Under the pieces are notes generated by a model, which made no database searches, had not been told where the DNA came from, and saw only the letters and a program-made list of their open reading frames with translations. 64,000 nt of DNA from Ruminococcus sp. GTDB lineage: Bacteria; Bacillota_A; Clostridia; Oscillospirales; Ruminococcaceae. Both the position numbers and the translations under genes were made by a program. Each line of letters begins with the position of its first letter. The first letter of the stretch is position 1. The DNA lies in the NCBI GenBank assembly GCA_017480485.1, contig JAFVAN010000038.1:15936-79935 (forward strand), written 5' to 3'. Below, one piece after another: positions 7,975 through 15,043 of the stretch.

Positions 7975-9888
7975 TTACTCTCCGTCCTTTCGGGCGGCCT
8001 CTTCGGCGGCCTGACGGCGCTTGATAGCCTTGTCCTTGTACATCCGCTCGTCGGCGGACTTGATGAGGCCCTCAAAGCTGTCCAGCTCGCTGCTCTCCGT
8101 CGAGCGGTAGACGCCGATGCTGGCCGAGACCTTATAGGGCTTGCCCGAGGTGCGGTTTATGGACCTTAGCCTTGCCTCTATCTCCACCTTGATGTCGTCC
8201 ACGGGCAGGGAGGAGGACATGAAGGCCACCATTTCGTCGCCGCCCATCCTGATGCACACGGCGTTCTCGGGGCAGGCGCTCCTGAGGGCGGTGGCGGTGG
8301 ACTTGATGGCGAAGTCGCCTTCGTTGTGGCCGAAATTGTCGTTGATGTATTTCAGCCTGTCGAGGTCCATCATAACAACGGTGATGGGCTTGCTCTGGCG
8401 GTCCAGCTTTTCTATCAGCCTGTTATAGCTGCGGGTGCAGCCGCCGCGGGTAAAGAGGCCCGTCAGCTGGTCATACTGCGAGAGCATACGCACCTGCTCG
8501 GTGATATGCTTCTGATAGCGCATCGTTCTGTAGGCGCCCAGCGAGTTGTTCAGGGCATTGACTATCTGAGGTATCTTCTCGTAATTCTGGAGATCGTAGT
8601 TCTGGAAATTGAACACCACATAGCCCATAGAGATGTCAAGAAAATTCAGGGCGGTGAAGATTATCGGATAGCCCGTGAGCAGCGCCACCTCGAGCCCCGG
8701 GAAGAGACCCTTTGCCGGGAAGTCGTGAGGGGCGAACGGCGGCGGCGCATCGGAATCGAAGAAGACACAGAGGGTCTCGCCAAAGCCGCGCTCGTAGCTG
8801 CGGTCGAAGGGATCAACGGTCTCGTCGGTCCAGTCCTTCTTCAGCATCACGCGCATATTGTAGATTATATTGGTGGAGAGCTCGTTGGCTGCGGCCCTCA
8901 GGTTCTCGCTGGAGAGTATGCGGACGCCGATCTCGTTGAAGGACTTCTCCTCCTCCTTATATCTGTAGAAGCGGGAGTGGAGGTCGCTCAGGTGCTTGGC
9001 AACGTTTATCAGGCCGCCGCCCGAGCAGCCGCAGCTCTCGTTTATTATCATTCTGGGGCTTATCATGAAATTCTCGCCTGCGGGGAAATCCTCCTGAGGC
9101 AGCAGCAGGAGCTCTGTGATCTTGCGGGCGATATCGCCGTAGCAGCAGAGGCAGCTGGTTATTCTGGGAGAAGAGAAATTTATATCGAGTATTCCGTCGA
9201 AGCCTGTTACAACGACCTCGTCGGGTATCTTTACGCCGGAATTTGAGAGAGTGTCGCTGACGGTGACGGCCATGGAATCGTTGGCGCAGATGATGGCTCT
9301 GGGAAGGTGGTCGCGCTCCAGCAGGCGCTTGCAGGCGGCGGCGGTAGGCACGCTCCAGAAGTCGCCGTAGCTTACCATGGTCTCTTGATCGAAGGGGATG
9401 TTTTTTTCTTTTAAGACGCGCTTGAAGACGTTGAGCCTTGCCTCGCTGAAATCGTTGCCCTGAATGCCGGCCATGAAGTGCAGGTCGGTGATGCCGTGGT
9501 GCTCGACCACATGGCGGACCACAAGTTCGAAGCCGCTCACATAGTCAAAGCCGATATTGACTACGTCGTTTCTGTTCCCGCCGATCATGATAACTGGCTT
9601 ATCGAAGATCTCCGCTTTTTCGATGAGCTTATCTACTATCTGTTTGTTTTTTATCATCTCATCGACGATGATAAGTACATCGACGGTGCGGAAGTCCAGC
9701 AGGTCAAAGACAGTGACCTCGCCGCGCTCGCTGGGGGTGTCCCAGAAGAGGTCAGAGGTAGTGTGGAAGACGAAGAGCCTATACCCGATCTCCTGCAAAC
9801 ACTTATTGAGCTCGACGGTTATCTCGTGGGCAGACTCGTCATGTATCCTTGAAAGACACAGCCCCGCTATCTTATATTTACCGATCAT
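7975..9888 (-). CDS. GGDEF-domain protein with LacI-type ligand-binding domain
   Basis: The start at 9888 has the site AAGGGGGCTG and gives 637 residues. Residues 1-280 match the periplasmic-binding/LacI sensor fold (SRIHDESAHEI, VVTGFDGILDINFSSPRITS) but lack a helix-turn-helix and a signal peptide, so the sensor is cytosolic. A cysteine-rich NESCGCSGGG near 288 and a helical/GAF-like middle follow. The C-terminal ~170 residues are a GGDEF domain (DLDRLKYINDNFGHNEGD, then RMGGDEMVAF). The signature reads GGDEM rather than GGDEF, which could lower or abolish cyclic-di-GMP synthesis. It probably couples a small ligand to c-di-GMP or acts only as a sensor. Confidence 0.8.
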   Translation of the reverse strand: MIGKYKIAGLCLSRIHDESAHEITVELNKCLQEIGYRLFVFHTTSDLFWDTPSERGEVTVFDLLDFRTVDVLIIVDEMIKNKQIVDKLIEKAEIFDKPVIMIGGNRNDVVNIGFDYVSGFELVVRHVVEHHGITDLHFMAGIQGNDFSEARLNVFKRVLKEKNIPFDQETMVSYGDFWSVPTAAACKRLLERDHLPRAIICANDSMAVTVSDTLSNSGVKIPDEVVVTGFDGILDINFSSPRITSCLCCYGDIARKITELLLLPQEDFPAGENFMISPRMIINESCGCSGGGLINVAKHLSDLHSRFYRYKEEEKSFNEIGVRILSSENLRAAANELSTNIIYNMRVMLKKDWTDETVDPFDRSYERGFGETLCVFFDSDAPPPFAPHDFPAKGLFPGLEVALLTGYPIIFTALNFLDISMGYVVFNFQNYDLQNYEKIPQIVNALNNSLGAYRTMRYQKHITEQVRMLSQYDQLTGLFTRGGCTRSYNRLIEKLDRQSKPITVVMMDLDRLKYINDNFGHNEGDFAIKSTATALRSACPENAVCIRMGGDEMVAFMSSSLPVDDIKVEIEARLRSINRTSGKPYKVSASIGVYRSTESSELDSFEGLIKSADERMYKDKAIKRRQAAEEAARKDGE

Positions 9889-10012
9889 TTTTTCAGCCCC
9901 CTTTTCAGGAAGAAACACTTTCCCAATATACTATGTATTATAACACACGAACTCTCCCAAGTCAAGGCCTTAACGGCAGGCAAGACGGATATCAATTTTC
10001 GTTTTTCTATAT

Positions 10013-10041
10013 GCAATTTTGCCGCTCTGCGGCAAAATTGC
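10013..10041. repeat. Perfect 13-base-pair palindrome
   Basis: GCAATTTTGCCGC, a 3-base loop, then the exact complement. It sits in the 325-base gap between the GGDEF gene and the kinase, next to two longer hairpins. There is no gene in the gap. Confidence 0.6.
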
Positions 10042-10046
10042 GGATG

Positions 10047-10095
10047 TCGAAAGAGGGTATTCCCCCGCCGCTGGCGGGGGAATACCCTCTTTCGA
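10047..10095. terminator. Long hairpin, 23-base-pair stem
   Basis: TCGAAAGAGGGTATTCCCCC and its complement close around a GCTG-type loop. No strong T-run follows, so it may be an mRNA-stabilising or boundary hairpin rather than a classical terminator. It lies between two leftward genes. Confidence 0.45.
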
Positions 10096-10170
10096 TCAAA
10101 TATTGATCTCCGTGAGCAGAGGCTCCCTCACGGTGCGGCAGCTGCCGTGAGAGCAGAGCTTAAATACGAA

Positions 10171-10212
10171 CAAAGAGATATTCTGCCCTGCACAGGGTAG
10201 AATATCTCTTTG
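10171..10212 (-). terminator. Terminator after the two-component operon
   Basis: CAAAGAGATATTCT...CCCTG pairs with CAGGGT...AGAATATCTCTTTG, a ~19-base-pair stem ending two bases from the sensor kinase stop. The position fits the end of the leftward regulator/kinase transcript. Confidence 0.65.
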
Positions 10213-10213
10213 T

Positions 10214-11674
10214 TTACTCCTGCTCCTGCTGGGCAGGCAGCGCCTCTGCCTCGAACCAGAAGGTAGAGCCCTTGCCCTCCTCGGACTTTACGCCGAAGGC
10301 CCAGCCGTGCTTTTTCAGTATCTCCTTGCAGATGGAGAGGCCGAGGCCGGTACCCACCACGTCCCGCTTGTACTTCTCGCCGCGGTAGTAGCGGTCGAAG
10401 ACCTTTGGCAGCAGCTCCTTTGAGATGCCGCGGCCGTTGTCGATGACCTCGATGCGGACGGCGTTTTGCTTATTGGTCTGCTTTATCCTGATGCGCTTGC
10501 TGTCGCCGCTGTAGTTGATGGCATTGTTGATGAAATTATACAGCACCTGATCCACCTTGTCGGCGTCGCCGCGGATGGTCCTGTCCTCGTCGGGGACGAA
10601 GCTTATGTCATAGCCCTGCTCCTCGATGAGCAGCGTATAGCGGGTGAGGACGTCGTGTATCTTATCGTGGACGGAGAACTCGCTGTAGTTGAGCTCCATA
10701 TTGCCGCTCTCCAGCTTTGAGAGCTCCAGGATATTGTTTACAAGGTTCGTTAGCCTGTCGGCCTCGTCGATGATTATATTAAGGTGCTCGTTTCTCTTCA
10801 CGGGGTCGTCGCCCGAGAGGTCGCGTATCATCTCGGCATAGGCCTTGACCATTGTAAGGGGGGTGCGCAGGTCGTGAGAGATATTGGCGATGAGGTCCGT
10901 GCGGAGCTCCGAGACCTTGCCGATCTCGATCTTTGCCTTGTCCAGCACTGCCGAGAGCTCCTCGATCTCCTTATAGCCCTTGGCGTCGAACTCCACGCCG
11001 AAATCTCCCGCGGCGAACTCCTTGGCGGTCTCGGTCATATCCACGATGGGCTGTGAGAGCCGCTTGGAGATGAACATTGTGATGATGAAGGCCAGCTCAA
11101 AGAGGATGATGGTTATGAATATCAGATGCTCGCGGATGATGGAGACGGTGGAGTCGATGGGGTCCACGGCGGTCTCCACGAAGATATAATAGGGCTCCTC
11201 GCTCTCAGAGGTCTCAAAGCTCATGCAGAAGAATATCTCCTCGCTGCCGAAGTCCTCGTTCTTCTGGGTCCGTGTGAGCTCGTCCTTGCCGCTGTCGGCA
11301 AGCTCCGAGCGCAGCTCATAGATATACTTTCCGTGCTCGCCGTAGATATCCCGGAAGAGGAAGGAGAAGCTTCCAAGGTTGTTCTCTCCGACGATGACAT
11401 TGCCCGCATTGTCCGTTATCACGATGCACATACTGTTATCGAAGGCGGTGCGCTTGAGCACGGACCTCAGGTCTCCCGAGTCGTACTTTCTTGTAATGTT
11501 CTTTGCGGCGTTGGATACCGAGCGTATCTTTGCCGAGCGGTAGTAGCTGGCGAGGAAGAAATACTGGAACACCCACAGCAGCAGCAGTATGAGCAGGGCG
11601 AAAACCATGAAATACAGCCAGACATAGGAGCGCAGGCTGCGCCGCTTTCTTGCGGCCTTATCTGATCTTTTCAA
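10214..11674 (-). CDS. Sensor histidine kinase
   Basis: A 486-residue membrane kinase that phosphorylates the adjacent response regulator. Two membrane helices (about 17-41 and 183-203) bracket a ~140-residue extracellular sensor domain. A HAMP linker follows (about 205-255), then the dimerisation/phosphoacceptor helix with ISHDLRTPLT (His ~267). The ATPase domain shows FINNAINYSGD, DNGRGI and GTGLGLSICKEILKKHGW. The start appears to be TTG at 11674, overlapping the regulator's last 17 bases, so the two are translationally coupled. The ligand is unknown. Confidence 0.92.
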   Translation of the reverse strand: MKRSDKAARKRRSLRSYVWLYFMVFALLILLLLWVFQYFFLASYYRSAKIRSVSNAAKNITRKYDSGDLRSVLKRTAFDNSMCIVITDNAGNVIVGENNLGSFSFLFRDIYGEHGKYIYELRSELADSGKDELTRTQKNEDFGSEEIFFCMSFETSESEEPYYIFVETAVDPIDSTVSIIREHLIFITIILFELAFIITMFISKRLSQPIVDMTETAKEFAAGDFGVEFDAKGYKEIEELSAVLDKAKIEIGKVSELRTDLIANISHDLRTPLTMVKAYAEMIRDLSGDDPVKRNEHLNIIIDEADRLTNLVNNILELSKLESGNMELNYSEFSVHDKIHDVLTRYTLLIEEQGYDISFVPDEDRTIRGDADKVDQVLYNFINNAINYSGDSKRIRIKQTNKQNAVRIEVIDNGRGISKELLPKVFDRYYRGEKYKRDVVGTGLGLSICKEILKKHGWAFGVKSEEGKGSTFWFEAEALPAQQEQE

Positions 11675-12332
11675 ACTTATAACCCATTCCTCTCAGCGTA
11701 ACGATAAGGTTTCTGTAGGGGCCAAGGCTGTTGCGCAGCATCTTGATGTGGGTATCGACGGTGCGGTCGTCGCCGTAGAAGTCGAAGCCCCAGACCTCCT
11801 CAAGCAGCTTTTCGCGGGATAGGGCGATGTTCATATTCTTGACGAGATAGAACAGCAGATCATACTCCTTCGGGGTCATAGAGGCCTTGACGCCGTCGAT
11901 GGTGACCTCGCGGGCGGTAAAGTTTATCACCAGGCCCTGATAGGTGATGACGTCCTCGGTCTTCTGGGAGGCCTTGACCCGGTTCATGACGGCCTTTACC
12001 CTTGCCATGAGCTCCTTGGGCGAGAAGGGCTTTACCACATAGTCGTCCACGCCGATCTCGAAGCCGAAGAGCTTGTCGTACTCCTCTCCTCTGGCGGAGA
12101 GCATTATGACGGGGATCTCCTTTAGCTTTTTTATCTCCTTGCAGGCGGAATAGCCGTCCAGCTTGGGCATCATGATATCCATGATGATGATATCGAAGTC
12201 CTGCTCGCGGACCTTTGCGACGGCGTCCATGCCGTCCTCGGCCTGAGTTACCTCGAAGCCGTTAAATTCCGCATACTCTCTGATGAGCTCTCTAATCCTT
12301 ATCTCATCATCCACAACTAACATTTTAGGCAT
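11658..12332 (-). CDS. OmpR-family response regulator
   Basis: The start at 12332 is chosen for its GGAGGTAGCGCT ribosome site and gives 224 residues. The receiver domain (1-120) has VVDDE, the phosphoacceptor in IIIMDIMMPKLDG and the conserved lysine in DYVVKPF. The C-terminal winged helix (about 130-224) has SREKLLEEVWGFDFYGDDRTVDTHI cut by the usual OmpR spacing, with VDTHIKMLRNSLG. It is the DNA-binding partner of the kinase downstream and is expressed from the promoter at 12412-12441. Confidence 0.92.
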   Translation of the reverse strand: MPKMLVVDDEIRIRELIREYAEFNGFEVTQAEDGMDAVAKVREQDFDIIIMDIMMPKLDGYSACKEIKKLKEIPVIMLSARGEEYDKLFGFEIGVDDYVVKPFSPKELMARVKAVMNRVKASQKTEDVITYQGLVINFTAREVTIDGVKASMTPKEYDLLFYLVKNMNIALSREKLLEEVWGFDFYGDDRTVDTHIKMLRNSLGPYRNLIVTLRGMGYKFEKIR

Positions 12333-12379
12333 AGCGCTACCTCCGTTTATATTCAAATATGATAACACGCCAATGTGTA

Positions 12380-12441
12380 CACCGCGTGACAGGGCGGTGT
12401 TGTCTTTTTATATTATAGCACAAGGGGGCGGGGTTTTGCAA
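12380..12441 (-). promoter_or_regulatory. Promoter and leader hairpin of the two-component operon
   Basis: Minus strand TTGCAA (12436-12441) and TATAAT (12412-12417) are 18 bases apart. The leader then folds ACACCGC...GCGGTGT (12380-12401). This stem shares CACGCGGTGTAC with the tRNA-Pro trailer palindrome. The spacing and -10 are good; the -35 is average. Confidence 0.6.
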
Positions 12442-12497
12442 TAGTTTTTTGAGGGAGCCGAGAAATCAATTTGTAACTATTTGTTTCCGAGGCACGC

Positions 12498-12526
12498 TTG
12501 AAATAGGAGAGGAGCTGTGATATACT
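12498..12526 (+). promoter_or_regulatory. Sigma-A type promoter
   Basis: TTGAAA at 12498-12503 and TATACT at 12521-12526 with a 17-base spacer. It reads rightward into the structured leader at 12533-12667 and the sigma-factor gene, and is divergent from the two-component promoter. Confidence 0.7.
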
Positions 12527-12532
12527 TTATGG

Positions 12533-12667
12533 CAGCATCACACAGAGGCCGTGGGGCATCACATAAGAAAAAGAGAGCCTCGAAGCAAACGGAAAAGGAG
12601 ACGGCATAACCAAGCTCGAGTAGTGATGCGCCGATCGGCTGTCTGAAAAAGGCGGCCGATTTTTTTG
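12533..12667 (+). ncRNA. Candidate structured leader RNA with terminator (attenuator or small RNA)
   Basis: The ~135-base stretch after the promoter has no open frame. GCATCAC occurs twice (12535-12541, 12556-12562), and either copy can pair with GTGATGC at 12623-12629, offering two alternative folds. Inside, GAGGC can pair with GCCTC. It ends in a terminator at 12634-12667: a ten-base-pair stem with two G-U pairs, loop TGAAAAA, then seven Ts. It does not match a riboswitch class I know. It could be a stand-alone small RNA or an attenuator for the sigma gene 74 bases downstream. Confidence 0.5.
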
Positions 12668-12740
12668 TGGGGCTGTCAGTTTTTTGGCGCGGTGGCGCAC
12701 TATATATACAGAAGTAATTCCTGCGAAAGGCGGTGGGGGT

Positions 12741-13262
12741 ATGTCGGACGAAAAAATATTGCAGAGGCTAAGGCACAGCGAGGACGAAGGCTTTGCGCTG
12801 CTGGTGAAGAAATATGCCCCCTACGTTCGCACGGTGGTGCGGTCGCGGCTGGGAGAGCTGGGGGACAGCAGCCTGACCGAGGATGCCGTGAGCGCGGTGT
12901 TCTTTGAGATACTTAAAGCGCTGCGGCGCCGAGGCCGAGAGGTCAGGAGCCTTAAGGCCCTTATCTCGGTGATCGCGGTGCGGCAGAGCTCGGCCATGTT
13001 CTCGGAGCAGGCCAAGAGCCTGCGGGCGGTGCCCCTTGAGGAGCAGTTCGAGGAGCCCATGTACGAGGCCGCCTACGACCGCGCCGAGCTGGTGCAGTCC
13101 TTGAAGAGCTTGGGCGAGCCCGACTGCGAGATATTTTTGAGAAAATACTTCCTTGGGCAGAAAAGCGCCGAGATAGGCGAGGCCCTTGGGATGAAGACCA
13201 ACACTGTAGATCAGAGGATATCCCGGGGGCTGAAAAGGCTTAGGGACATGATGGAGGGCTGA
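12741..13262 (+). CDS. RNA polymerase sigma factor, sigma-70 (ECF-like) family
   Basis: The start at 12741 gives 173 residues with the site GAAAGGCGGTGG; an upstream in-frame ATG at 12684 lacks one. The region 2-like part (about 15-85: FALLVKKYAPYVRTVVRSRL, then DAVSAVFFEILKAL) and region 4 (LGEPDCEIFLRKYFLGQKSA, then IGEALGMKTNTVDQRISRG) are present and region 3 is absent, as in ECF sigma factors. The next gene starts 3 bases after its stop and looks like its membrane anti-sigma factor, so the pair probably answers a surface signal. Confidence 0.85.
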   Translation: MSDEKILQRLRHSEDEGFALLVKKYAPYVRTVVRSRLGELGDSSLTEDAVSAVFFEILKALRRRGREVRSLKALISVIAVRQSSAMFSEQAKSLRAVPLEEQFEEPMYEAAYDRAELVQSLKSLGEPDCEIFLRKYFLGQKSAEIGEALGMKTNTVDQRISRGLKRLRDMMEG

Positions 13263-13265
13263 GGT

Positions 13266-14990
13266 ATGGAGAGGTTCTTAAAAGACTTTTTTGCCACCGC
13301 CGACGAGCAGGAGCTGGCGGAGTTCGAGCCTGAGCTTGAAAGGATAATCAAAAGCTGCCCCGACGAGGACGCGGGGATAATATCCCGAGTGAACGAGCGG
13401 GCAGTGGCCGAGGGCGAGCCCCTGAGGGCCTCGGCTCCGCTTAAAAAGAAAACGGCGCTGCCTGCGGTGGTGGCGGCGGTGCTGACCATAGCGCTGTTTG
13501 CGGGGATATTCAGCCGCCTTGGGCCCCAGCAGAGGTCGGGGCCCGAAGCCCCTCCGACAGTGGCTGCTCCCTCGGAGGATAGCATCACTGACATTGCCCC
13601 GAACGACAGCGAGGGGGGCGACGCGCTAAGCTACGAGGACACTATGGCCCTGCAGGTCTACGACTTTTTCGACGCCTGCTGCGTGGCGGCTGGGGAGGGT
13701 ATGCTGAGCCTCGACGACCTGCCCTTCAGGGGCTTTGTGGCCGATCTTGAAGCCCCCGACAGCATGGGCTATAAGACCCTTATGGAGCTTAAACAGAAGC
13801 TGGAGCAGGGCTACAGCACCCTTGCCTCAGAGCTCTACTATGGGCGGGGGCTCACCTATGACATCCCCGGCTTCTTTTCCGCCGAGACGGACCGAGACGG
13901 CGTGGTCACGGTCCATATACCCCAGCCGGAGCTTCCGGAGAGCGGCAGGCTCTATGTTTACATCACGCCTGACCTGACTGTGGCCATCGCCCAGTGGCAG
14001 CCCTCGGCAAACAGCCCCTACGCCAGCCGCAAGGGCGAGAGGGAGAATATAACGGTCATCGGCTTCGGCGAGGTGGTCCGACCCGACATGGCCTACGGCT
14101 CCTCGGCCTCCGGCACGGTCTACGACTCCGACGCCGTCCCATGGGAGGAGAGCGGGGACTATTCCGATATCCTGACGAGCTTCGGGGCAGAGACCGAGGG
14201 GCTTAGGGTCTTTGAGCACCCCCTGAGGATGTCCTCCTCCGGCAGGCTTGGGCTGATGCTGGCGGGCTACAGGAAGCTTGGCGGCTATCCCTTTATGGAG
14301 CTCTACCTGCTGGCTGAGTCCACGGACGGCCTGCCCATTATCCCGGACGGGACAGAATATCTTGAAACGGACATAAGCGCAGGCTTCCTCGAAAGCTACG
14401 AAGCATCCGGCTGGGCGCTCGGGTGGACGACGAACAGTGAAGACCCCACCCACATGATGTGCCGCCTGACCCTGCCCCTGCCCGAGGGCCAGAGCTTCGA
14501 GGACATGAGGAACAGTGTGCTGACGCTGGACATCGGCAACATCGCAAGCCCCGACGAGGTCTACTATTACAACTCCTGCCAGCTTATGCTGGTGCTGCTG
14601 GAGGAGGGCTATCAGCCGGCGGCGGAGCTGTCGATAACCAAGGTCCGGGGCGACGGCACGGAGCTTGGGTCCCTTGACGCCGATGACAGCGAGCTCCGGG
14701 AGCAGGTCATGAGCTTTATAGGCTCTGTGGTCCACACCCCTGCAGGCATCTCCTTGAGCCGCATATCTGACAGCTATCACATCGAGCTGGACCCCGAGAC
14801 GGTGTACTACCATATCACCTTCGGGGAGGTATCGGTGGTGTGCTCGACGGACACGGACATTGACCCGAACACCCTTCTTTACGGCGCCCTTCAATCCTAT
14901 GTGGAGGCGGGCAACACCCTTTATGTCGTAAGCTCCGGCAGAGAGGAAAACAAGGAGCTGGTGGCCCTGCTGGACGAGAAGTTTTCATAA
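13266..14990 (+). CDS. Membrane-anchored protein, probable anti-sigma factor
   Basis: 574 residues. The N-terminal ~60 are acidic and helical (ERFLKDFFATADEQELAEF), as in anti-sigma domains that hold ECF factors. One membrane helix follows at about 61-83 (ALPAVVAAVLTIALFAGIF), then a ~490-residue extracellular part rich in Asp, Glu, Gly and Tyr with no enzyme motif that I recognise. The 3-base spacing from the sigma gene indicates co-translation. The sigma-binding role is inferred from arrangement and topology, not from a definite family match. Terminated by the hairpin at 15002-15043. Confidence 0.7.
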   Translation: MERFLKDFFATADEQELAEFEPELERIIKSCPDEDAGIISRVNERAVAEGEPLRASAPLKKKTALPAVVAAVLTIALFAGIFSRLGPQQRSGPEAPPTVAAPSEDSITDIAPNDSEGGDALSYEDTMALQVYDFFDACCVAAGEGMLSLDDLPFRGFVADLEAPDSMGYKTLMELKQKLEQGYSTLASELYYGRGLTYDIPGFFSAETDRDGVVTVHIPQPELPESGRLYVYITPDLTVAIAQWQPSANSPYASRKGERENITVIGFGEVVRPDMAYGSSASGTVYDSDAVPWEESGDYSDILTSFGAETEGLRVFEHPLRMSSSGRLGLMLAGYRKLGGYPFMELYLLAESTDGLPIIPDGTEYLETDISAGFLESYEASGWALGWTTNSEDPTHMMCRLTLPLPEGQSFEDMRNSVLTLDIGNIASPDEVYYYNSCQLMLVLLEEGYQPAAELSITKVRGDGTELGSLDADDSELREQVMSFIGSVVHTPAGISLSRISDSYHIELDPETVYYHITFGEVSVVCSTDTDIDPNTLLYGALQSYVEAGNTLYVVSSGREENKELVALLDEKFS

Positions 14991-15001
14991 TTGCACAAAG
15001 T

Positions 15002-15043
15002 AAAAAAGTTATCTCACCACAAAGGGGTGAGATAACTTTTTTT
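15002..15043. terminator. Bidirectional terminator between convergent transcripts
   Basis: AAAAAAGTTATCTCACC, a short loop, and the complement ending in seven Ts. It lies between the rightward anti-sigma gene and the leftward YidC fusion gene and overlaps the latter's stop codon. A and T runs on the two arms let it stop both transcripts. Confidence 0.85.

Noticed and set aside
8326..9246. Rightward 306-codon frame
   Set aside because: Shadow of the GGDEF gene; low-complexity composition and no start signal.
12533..12667. A known riboswitch class (c-di-GMP, SAM, guanidine, fluoride) upstream of the sigma gene
   Set aside because: Conserved core motifs of these classes are not seen; only the generic leader/terminator call is kept.
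13827..14894. Leftward 355-codon frame opposite the anti-sigma candidate
   Set aside because: The rightward gene is coupled to the sigma factor and has a clear membrane helix; the leftward frame has neither a start signal nor a domain.
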